DNA from: a bacterium HR32
Lineage (GTDB): Bacteria; Sysuimicrobiota; Sysuimicrobiia; Sysuimicrobiales; Sysuimicrobiaceae
Direction: 5' to 3'
Assembly: GCA_002898935.1 (NCBI GenBank)
Contig: BEII01000020.1
Location: 1-11,206 of the forward strand
Length of the DNA stretch: 11,206 nucleotides
In this document: piece after piece, positions 5,934 to 11,206 of the stretch
How the letters are laid out: each line of letters starts with the position of its first letter
Numbering within the stretch: position 1 is the stretch's first letter
Position numbers and translations under genes: made by a program
The notes under the pieces: generated by a model
Told to the model about the DNA's origin: nothing
The model's database searches: none
The model's input: the letters and a program-made list of their open reading frames with translations, nothing else

Positions 5934-7112
5934 GTGGCCACGCGCTCCAGACCCAGCTTCCAGGACCCCCAGGCCTACCGCCGCCTGGTGGTCAAGGTGG
6001 GGAGCGCGGTGCTCGCCGGCCCGCAAGGCCTGGACCAGCCCGTGCTCGACCGGCTGGCGGACGAACTGGTGGCGTTACGGGCGGAAGGCCGAGAGCTGGT
6101 GGTGGTCTCCTCTGGCGCGGTGGCTGCCGGGGTCGCTCACCTGCAGCTCCGGGAGCGGCCCGGGACCATCCCAGCCAAGCAGGCCGCCGCCGCGGTGGGC
6201 CAGCCCCTGTTGGTGCGCGCGTGGGAGCGGGCCTTCGGCCGCCACGGGGTCTCCGTGGCTCAGGTGCTGCTGACCGCGCCGGACCTGGCCGACCGGACGC
6301 GGTTCCTACACGCCCGGCACACCCTGCAGACGCTCCTCGCCTGGGGCGTGGTGCCCGTGGTGAACGAGAACGACACCGTGGTGGTCGAGGAAGTCCAGTT
6401 CGGCGACAACGATCGCCTCTCGGTGCTGGTGGCCACCCTGGTGGGAGCGGACGTCCTGGTGCTCTTGTCCGACGTGGAAGCGCTGTTCGACCGCGACCCG
6501 CGCCTACATCCCGACGCCCGACCGATCGCGTGGGTGGAGCGGGTAGACCGCCACCTCCTCGCGTCCGCGGAGCCAGCCCCCAACCAGGTCGGGCGCGGCG
6601 GCATGCGCGGCAAGCTCGTGGCCGCGGAGAAGGCCTTGGCCGCGGGCATGCCGATGTTGCTCCTGCCCGGGCGGCGGCCCGGCGCGATCCGCGATGCCCT
6701 GGCCGGCCAGCCGGTCGGAACCTTGTTCTGGAGCGGTGGTCGCAGGTACGCGGGCCGCAAGCTCTGGCTGTACCAGCTGCCGCAGCCCGCGGGCGAACTG
6801 CTGCTGGACGCGGGTGCCGCGCGGGCCCTGCGGGAGACCGGGGCGTCGCTGCTGCCTGCGGGGATCCGGGGCGTCCGGGGGCAGTTCGGTGTGGGCGACC
6901 CCGTGCGCTGTCTGGACCCACAGGGCCGGCTGGTCGGTGTGGGCCTGGTGAACTACAGCGCCGCGGAAGTGGAGTTGATCAAGGGGCTGCAGACCCGGGA
7001 GATCGAGCGGCGGCTCGGCTACCGGCACTCCGACGAAGTCATCCACCGCGACCACTTCGCGCTCGCCAGCGAACTCGAGGCGGAGGAATCCTTGCCGCGG
7101 GGGACCCTATGA
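5934..7112 (+). CDS. proB: Glutamate 5-kinase
   Basis: The enzyme phosphorylates glutamate to gamma-glutamyl phosphate, the first step of proline synthesis in the cytoplasm. The 392 residues cover an amino acid kinase domain and a C-terminal PUA domain. Visible motifs are VVKVGSAVL (19-27), VVVSSGAVAAG (56-66), NENDTV (144-149), FGDNDRLS (156-163), LLSDVEALFDRDPR (177-190) and GRGGMRGK (220-227). The PUA domain spans roughly 275-365 and includes GIRGVRGQFGVGDPV. The start is GTG at 5934. An in-frame ATG at 5838 is possible, but it overlaps the first codon of the divergent gene and would give a Pro-rich extension unlike the family. The PUA form is the usual feedback-regulated type. It opens a six-gene rightward run and overlaps proA by four bases (ATGA), so the two enzymes are translationally coupled. 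Confidence 0.96.
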   Translation: MATRSRPSFQDPQAYRRLVVKVGSAVLAGPQGLDQPVLDRLADELVALRAEGRELVVVSSGAVAAGVAHLQLRERPGTIPAKQAAAAVGQPLLVRAWERAFGRHGVSVAQVLLTAPDLADRTRFLHARHTLQTLLAWGVVPVVNENDTVVVEEVQFGDNDRLSVLVATLVGADVLVLLSDVEALFDRDPRLHPDARPIAWVERVDRHLLASAEPAPNQVGRGGMRGKLVAAEKALAAGMPMLLLPGRRPGAIRDALAGQPVGTLFWSGGRRYAGRKLWLYQLPQPAGELLLDAGAARALRETGASLLPAGIRGVRGQFGVGDPVRCLDPQGRLVGVGLVNYSAAEVELIKGLQTREIERRLGYRHSDEVIHRDHFALASELEAEESLPRGTL

Positions 7113-8368
7113 CCGACCTGGCCAGTGAGATCCGCACCCTGGCGCAACGGGCGCGCGAGGCCGCCCGGGCGATGGCGGCAGCACCTCCCGGAGCCAAGCA
7201 GACGGTGCTCCTCGCCGTGGCGCGCCGCCTCGCCGAGGCGTGGCCGTCCCTCGAGGAGGCGAACCGCGCCGACCTACAGGATGCGGCGGCCGCGGGCCTG
7301 TCCAAGGCGAAGCTGGACCGCCTGCGCTTGGACCCGCGGACCCGCGACGACCTGGTGGAAGGGCTGCGCCAGGTGGCCAGTATGCCGGACCCCGTGGGGG
7401 AGATCGAGTCGTTGTCCGTACGGCCCAACGGCCTGTGGGTGGGACGCATGCGGGTCCCCCTCGGCGTGATCGGGATGGTCTACGAGGCGCGGCCCGGCGC
7501 CACGGTGGAGGCGAGCGCGCTGGCGGTCAAGTCCGGCAACGCCATCCTGCTGCGGGGCGGGAAGGAAGCCTTTCGCAGCAACCTGGCGCTGGTGGGGCTC
7601 TTCCGCGAGGCGCTCCGGGAAGCTGGCCTCCCCGAGGACGCCGTACAGCTCGTCCCGCACACGGACCGCCAGGCGGTGCTGGAGATGTGCCGCCTGGCCG
7701 GTTACCTGGACGTGCTCATCCCGCGGGGTGGGGAGGAGCTCATCCGCTTCGTCCAGGAACACGCCCGCGTCCCGGTGCTGGCCCACGCCAAGGGCGTCAA
7801 CCACCTGTACGTGGACGACGGCGCGGACCTGGAGATGGCGGTCCGGCTGGCCGTAAACGGCAAAGCCCAGCGGCCCGCCACCTGCAACGCCCTGGAGAAG
7901 GTGCTGGTGCACCAGGCGGTGGCCCGGGACTTCCTCCCCATGCTGGCCCGGGCCATGGCGGAGGCCGGGGTGGAGCTGCGGGGCTGCCCGCGGACCCGGG
8001 AGCACCTGCCCGAGGTCACTCCCGCCACGGAGCACGACTGGGAGGCGGAGTACCTGGACTTGGTCCTCGCGGTGAAGGTGGTGGACTCCATGGACGAAGC
8101 GCTCGCCCACATCGCCCGGTACGGGTCCAACCACACGGAGGCCATCGTCACCCAGAACCACACCCGCGCCCTGCGTTTCCTTCGGGAGGTGGACGCGTCC
8201 TTGGTCCTGGTGAACGCCAGCACCCGGTTCAACGACGGCTTCCAGCTCGGCCTGGGGGCAGAGATCGGGATCAGCACCAGCAAGCTCCACGCCTACGGGC
8301 CCATGGGCGTCCGCGAGCTCACCACCACGAAGTTCGTGGCCCTGGGCCAGGGACACGTGCGGAGGTAG
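7109..8368 (+). CDS. proA: Gamma-glutamyl phosphate reductase
   Basis: The enzyme uses NADPH to reduce gamma-glutamyl phosphate to glutamate 5-semialdehyde, the second step of proline synthesis. The 419-residue length is typical. It has the aldehyde-dehydrogenase-like fold. Visible signatures are VPLGVIGMVYEARPGATVEA (116-135), KSGNAILLRGGKEAFRSN (141-158), LDVLIPRGGEELI, and NGKAQRPATCNALEK with the catalytic Cys259. The C-terminal part shows YGSNHTEAIVT, NASTRFNDGFQLGLGAEIGI and TSKLHAYGPMGV, also family hallmarks. The ATG overlaps the proB stop as ATGA, and GCGGGGGA upstream serves as a modest ribosome site. All key residues are present, so the enzyme should be active. Its unstable substrate is made by the gene in front of it. 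Confidence 0.97.
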   Translation: MTDLASEIRTLAQRAREAARAMAAAPPGAKQTVLLAVARRLAEAWPSLEEANRADLQDAAAAGLSKAKLDRLRLDPRTRDDLVEGLRQVASMPDPVGEIESLSVRPNGLWVGRMRVPLGVIGMVYEARPGATVEASALAVKSGNAILLRGGKEAFRSNLALVGLFREALREAGLPEDAVQLVPHTDRQAVLEMCRLAGYLDVLIPRGGEELIRFVQEHARVPVLAHAKGVNHLYVDDGADLEMAVRLAVNGKAQRPATCNALEKVLVHQAVARDFLPMLARAMAEAGVELRGCPRTREHLPEVTPATEHDWEAEYLDLVLAVKVVDSMDEALAHIARYGSNHTEAIVTQNHTRALRFLREVDASLVLVNASTRFNDGFQLGLGAEIGISTSKLHAYGPMGVRELTTTKFVALGQGHVRR

Positions 8369-8372
8369 GGCC

Positions 8373-9002
8373 GTGCGGATCGTGCTCTTCGGTGCCACCG
8401 GTCGCATCGGGTCCGCGACCCTCCAGCAGGCTCTGAGCAGAGGTCACCAGGTTGCGGTCCTCGTGCGGGACCCGGACCGCCTCCAGCCCCGGCACGAGCG
8501 CCCTCGGGTTCTCGAGGGAGACGCCCGCAGCAGGCCGGAGGTGGCGGAGGTGGCCGCCGGCGCGGAGGCCGCCATCAGCGCGTTGGGCCCACGGCGGAAC
8601 ACCCCGGAGGACGCGGACGCGCACCTCCAGGCCGTCCGAACGGTGGTGGACGCGCTCACGGAGCTGGGGATACGCCGGCTCGTGGCGGTCCTGGGCGCGG
8701 CCGTAGACGCTCCCGGTGACCGCAAGGGCGCGGCCGACCGGATCGCCGGCTGGCTCGTGCGACGGTTCGCGCGGTGGGTCTACCAGGCCAAACGTCAGGA
8801 GTTCGACCTGTTGCGAGAAAGCCGCCTGGACTGGACCGCGGTGCGCCCACCGCTGGTCGTGCCCGGTCCACCCACGGGAAGGTACCGGGTGCGTCTAGAC
8901 CGCCCCCCGCGGCCGAGGATCCGAACGGGGGACCTGGCAGAGTTTCTGGTTCGCGAGGTCGAGGAGGGTCGTTACGTCCGGCAGGCCCCGTTCGTCGGCT
9001 AG
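8373..9002 (+). CDS. NAD(P)-binding oxidoreductase, atypical short-chain dehydrogenase
   Basis: This is a 209-residue protein. The N-terminus RIVLFGATGRIGSATLQQAL carries the dinucleotide-binding GXXGXXG (Gly7, Gly10, Gly13) after a beta strand, followed by a helix and VAVLVRDPDRL, as in NmrA-like and biliverdin-reductase-B-like proteins. Other family-like stretches are AAISALGPRRNT (69-80), IRRLVAVLGAA and the end LDWTAVRPPLVVPGPPTG. These resemble proteins that bind NAD(P)H with flavin, biliverdin or quinone-like partners; the substrate cannot be read from the sequence. The catalytic Tyr-X3-Lys is matched loosely by VYQAKRQ near residue 132, which is typical of the atypical subgroup and may not be catalytic. 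GTG at 8373 lies four bases after the proA stop, and the GGAGG site is inside the end of proA, so translation is coupled. Confidence 0.86.
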   Translation: MRIVLFGATGRIGSATLQQALSRGHQVAVLVRDPDRLQPRHERPRVLEGDARSRPEVAEVAAGAEAAISALGPRRNTPEDADAHLQAVRTVVDALTELGIRRLVAVLGAAVDAPGDRKGAADRIAGWLVRRFARWVYQAKRQEFDLLRESRLDWTAVRPPLVVPGPPTGRYRVRLDRPPRPRIRTGDLAEFLVREVEEGRYVRQAPFVG

Positions 9003-9009
9003 GTCCGGC

Positions 9010-10425
9010 GTGGCGGTCTGGTGGATCCGCCGCGACCTGCGGTTGCACGACAACCCGGCCCTCGCAGCCGCCGCCGGGCACGGGGTGGTCCTGCCCGTGT
9101 TTGTCCTCGACCCCCACCTGTCCGCCCAGCTTCGTACGACCCGAGGCAGATTTCTCCTGAACAACCTCCGGAAACTCGACGGGCGCCTCCGAGGGCAAGG
9201 CAGCCGGGTTCTGGTGCGCTCGGGGGACCCGGCGGAGGTCATTCCGGCGCTCGTGCGGGAGACCGGAGCGGTGGCGGTATACGCGCAGGAGGACTACTCC
9301 GCATACGCGCGGGCGCGGGACCGCCGCGTGGCAGAGCGGGCTCCCTTGGTCCTCCTCCCGGGCGTCACCGTCCACCCCCCGGGCTCGGTGGCGAACCACG
9401 AAGGGAGGCCGTACCAGGTGTTCAGCCGCTACCGGGAAACTTGGCTCCGGTTGCCGCGTGCACGGCCGTGGGCCGGTGTTCCCTCTTTCTCCACCCCTGA
9501 GATCCCGTCGGAGCCCTTGCCCCACGCCCCCTGCCCCGCGGAGTTCCCGCCCGGGGAGGAGGAGGCCCTCGCGCGGCTCCGGACCTTCGTGGAGGGGCCT
9601 CAGGCGCCGGTGTACCGGTACGCGGAGGACCGTCACCGCATGGACCTCCCGGCCACGTCTGGTCTATCCCCTTACCTCCGCTTCGGGCTTGTCTCGCCCT
9701 GGGCCGTCCTCGCCGCCGCGGACACCGCGGCGCGAGAGGCGCCCGACCCGGAAGCCCGCCGCAGCGCGGAGATCTGGCGCGACCAGCTGGTGTGGCGGGA
9801 GTACTTCGTGAGCCTCCTGGCTTCCGCGCCCCGCCTTCGAACCAGAGCCCTACGAATGCGCTTCGTGCACTTCCCCTGGCGGGAAGACGAAGCCAGCCTT
9901 CGCGCCTGGGAGGAGGGCCGGACCGGCTTCCCCGTGGTCGACGCGGCCATGCGGCAGCTCCGGGAAACAGGCTGGATCCACAACCGCGCCCGGCTGGTAG
10001 CGGCGTCCTTCTTGTCCCGCCTCCTGCTGGTGGACTGGCGGCGGGGCGAACAGGTGTTTTTCAGCCTGTTGGTGGACGGAGACCCTGCCCTGAACGCGGG
10101 AAACTGGCAGTGGACCGCGGGGGTAGGCTCGGACGCCGCGCCCTACGTCCGCCTGTTCAACCCGGTACGGCAGGGGCAGCGCTTCGACCCCGACGGGAAG
10201 TACGTGAAACGCTGGATCCCAGAGCTGCGTCGCGTCCCTCCGCCCTACGTCCACGCCCCCTGGACCCTGCCACGGGACGACCAGATCGCCTACCGGTGCC
10301 GCGTGGGCCGAGATTACCCCGCCCCTCTGGTGGACCTGGGGTCGGCCCGGGAGCGAGCCGTCCGCGCCTTCGGGGGCGGGTTGCACAAACCGTTGCGCCC
10401 ACCGACCGGACGCGTACGCTCGTGA
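9010..10425 (+). CDS. phr: Class I CPD photolyase, deoxyribodipyrimidine photo-lyase
   Basis: It repairs UV-made cyclobutane pyrimidine dimers using blue light and reduced FAD. The 471 residues have the normal two-domain layout. The N-terminal antenna-cofactor domain begins VWWIRRDLRLHDNPAL and runs to about 130. The C-terminal FAD domain contains TSGLSPYLRFGLVSPW (216-231), QLVWREYF (259-266), FPVVDAAMRQLRETGWIHNR (307-326) and DGDPALNAGNWQWTAGVG (356-373), then SDAAPYVRLFNPVRQGQRFD. These point to a class I CPD photolyase rather than a cryptochrome or (6-4) enzyme, which usually differ around the active-site loops. Which antenna chromophore it uses cannot be told. A GTG start at 9010 lies seven bases after the preceding stop with only a weak ribosome site. 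It sits between an oxidoreductase and a peroxiredoxin, which fits a light and oxidative stress role for this part of the operon. Confidence 0.96.
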   Translation: MAVWWIRRDLRLHDNPALAAAAGHGVVLPVFVLDPHLSAQLRTTRGRFLLNNLRKLDGRLRGQGSRVLVRSGDPAEVIPALVRETGAVAVYAQEDYSAYARARDRRVAERAPLVLLPGVTVHPPGSVANHEGRPYQVFSRYRETWLRLPRARPWAGVPSFSTPEIPSEPLPHAPCPAEFPPGEEEALARLRTFVEGPQAPVYRYAEDRHRMDLPATSGLSPYLRFGLVSPWAVLAAADTAAREAPDPEARRSAEIWRDQLVWREYFVSLLASAPRLRTRALRMRFVHFPWREDEASLRAWEEGRTGFPVVDAAMRQLRETGWIHNRARLVAASFLSRLLLVDWRRGEQVFFSLLVDGDPALNAGNWQWTAGVGSDAAPYVRLFNPVRQGQRFDPDGKYVKRWIPELRRVPPPYVHAPWTLPRDDQIAYRCRVGRDYPAPLVDLGSARERAVRAFGGGLHKPLRPPTGRVRS

Positions 10426-10438
10426 GCGGAGGGGCCGC

Positions 10439-10903
10439 ATGAAGGAAGGAACGTCTGTCCGCCTCCCGAGGGTCCAGACCGCGGAAGGCACGTGGCTGGA
10501 CCTGGAAGCCCTGGCCCGGGAAGGTTGGCTGGTGTTGTTCTTCTATCCCAAATCCGGATCCCCCGGCTGTACCCTCCAGGCGCGCCGGTACGCGGCGCTG
10601 GCCGAGGAGTTTCGGAAACTCGGCGCCCACGTGCTGGGGGTCAGCGCGGAACCCCAGCACATCCAATGCGCCTTCTCGGAACGTGTGCGCGTGCGGACCG
10701 TGCCGGACCCTGCGGGCCACCTCGCCAGCATCTTTGGTGTGGGCCGCTTCTTGGGCCACCTCCGCCGCGACACCGTGGTCGTCAACCACCACCTAGTGGT
10801 GGAGAAAATCTGGCGTGGGACCAACCCCCTGCGGGACGCAGACCGTGTCCTCGCGTACCTCAAGGCCACGTCCCACGGCCCGGAGGTCACGCGGGCAGAC
10901 TAG
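10439..10903 (+). CDS. Peroxiredoxin of the PrxQ / Bcp type
   Basis: A thiol peroxidase that reduces hydrogen peroxide and organic peroxides in the cytoplasm using thioredoxin or a similar donor. The 154-residue length fits. ATG at 10439 follows GCGGAGGGGCC. The active site is FFYPKSGSPGCTLQA, with peroxidatic Cys44 and Ser41 in place of the usual Thr of the PXX(T/S)XXC motif. The usual second cysteine five residues on (CXXXXC) is missing, as LQARR follows. The only other cysteine is Cys77 in HIQCAFSERV. This 33-residue separation resembles PrxQ proteins whose resolving cysteine lies in a later helix. Arg110 or Arg109 in GHLRRDTVVVN may serve as the conserved active-site Arg. It follows photolyase by 13 bases and precedes the efflux adaptor by one base. 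Confidence 0.92.
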   Translation: MKEGTSVRLPRVQTAEGTWLDLEALAREGWLVLFFYPKSGSPGCTLQARRYAALAEEFRKLGAHVLGVSAEPQHIQCAFSERVRVRTVPDPAGHLASIFGVGRFLGHLRRDTVVVNHHLVVEKIWRGTNPLRDADRVLAYLKATSHGPEVTRAD

Positions 10904-10904
10904 C

Positions 10905-11206
10905 ATGGAACCCCTTGCACTCTGGACCAAGTCCCGCAGACGCGTGGCCTTGCTAACCGGTCTCGTGGCCGCGGCCACCTTGGCGGCCGGCTGGTACACA
11001 CAGCGCCGGCCGGTGGTGGACGTTGTCCGCCCCGTGCGCAGGGAGGTCCGGGAGGTGGTGGTCGCCTCCGGCCGGCTGGAAGCCGCCCGCACCACGCGGG
11101 TGAGCCCGCGGATCTCCGGCGGTGTCCGGAACGTCCTGGTAGCCCAGGGGGACCGGGTGCGGCAGGGCCAGGTGCTGGTGGTGCTGGAGGCAGACGAGCT
11201 GGAGGA
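10905..11206 (+). CDS. Efflux-pump membrane-fusion (HlyD/MacA-like) adaptor, N-terminal part
   Basis: The gene starts at ATG 10905, one base after the peroxiredoxin stop, and is cut by the right edge after 100 codons. A membrane anchor lies at about residues 13-30 (VALLTGLVAAATLAAGW), after a basic start. Then comes the lipoyl-like barrel-sandwich half of adaptor proteins: VVASGRLEAARTTRVSPRIS followed by GGVRNVLVAQGDRVRQGQVL, with VVLEADELE leading into the coiled-coil hairpin beyond the window. Such adaptors join an inner membrane transporter (MacB-like ABC or RND) to the outside or an outer membrane channel. The transporter genes would be expected just downstream. The substrate cannot be inferred. 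No strong ribosome site is seen directly before the ATG (GGAGG is 18 bases away), so coupling to the upstream stop is likely. Confidence 0.88.
   Translation, partial: MEPLALWTKSRRRVALLTGLVAAATLAAGWYTQRRPVVDVVRPVRREVREVVVASGRLEAARTTRVSPRISGGVRNVLVAQGDRVRQGQVLVVLEADELE

Noticed and set aside
4036..6273. A 745-codon open rightward frame opposite the DNA ligase gene
   Set aside because: It is antisense to a ligase with all catalytic motifs. Long antisense frames are normal where third codon positions are almost all G or C. The product is Pro/Arg/Gln-rich with no domain.
5603..7108. A long open frame reading into proA from far upstream
   Set aside because: It covers the proB gene in another frame and gives low-complexity Gly/Arg/Pro sequence. 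proA begins at the ATG at 7109 that overlaps the proB stop.
8444..9636. Leftward open frames opposite the oxidoreductase and photolyase genes
   Set aside because: They are antisense to well-supported genes, lack ribosome sites and show only Arg/Pro/Gly-rich shadow composition.
1..11206. CRISPR arrays, insertion sequences, att sites, riboswitches or long direct repeats
   Set aside because: I looked for repeated units, transposase-like motifs and leader structures and saw none. The tRNA-Ser gene is not followed by an integrase or a repeated 3' end within the window.

Overview
This is a very GC-rich bacterial stretch (roughly 70% by eye), densely packed, with strong GC3 bias, frequent GTG starts and GGAGG-type ribosome sites. 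Nothing fixes the taxon. A high-GC, possibly soil or hot-environment lineage with an archaeal/actinobacterial-style ATP-dependent ligase is plausible, such as Chloroflexota, Armatimonadota, Sysuimicrobiota or relatives. This is inference only. No mobile element, CRISPR array or phage gene is visible, and no gene-free stretch exceeds 300 bases.

Layout, left to right. A leftward gene is cut by the window edge (1-134). A tRNA-Ser(CGA) with encoded CCA follows (199-287), then a leftward MarR-type regulator with an added four-cysteine C-terminal module (432-1100). Divergent from it is a small exported cupredoxin-fold protein (1165-1572). The intergenic region between these two holds a 21-bp inverted repeat that overlaps the probable cupredoxin start point. 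A 12-bp hairpin separates the cupredoxin from a convergent leftward cluster of three genes: a conserved multi-pass membrane protein broken by one extra base (2681-3380), and two exported proteins of unknown function (2097-2654 and 1624-2070). The gaps inside this cluster are 26 bases each.

A YjbQ-family gene (3457-3846) runs rightward, divergent from the membrane gene, and a second inverted repeat lies between them. Then a leftward pair encodes a 67-residue protein and an ATP-dependent DNA ligase (5839 to 3859).

From 5934 to the right edge six genes run rightward with overlaps or gaps of 1-13 bases: proB, proA, a NAD(P)-binding oxidoreductase, a class I photolyase, a PrxQ-type peroxiredoxin and the start of an efflux-pump adaptor. 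ProB and ProA carry out the first two steps of proline synthesis. Photolyase, peroxiredoxin and oxidoreductase look like light and oxidative stress functions carried on the same transcript. proB appears to start without a leader: a TATCAT box ends six bases before its GTG.

The points most worth a second look are the frameshifted membrane gene, the Cys-rich MarR protein with its palindrome and odd cupredoxin partner, and the leaderless proB start. No wholly new system stands out. Most of the window is ordinary chromosomal content.
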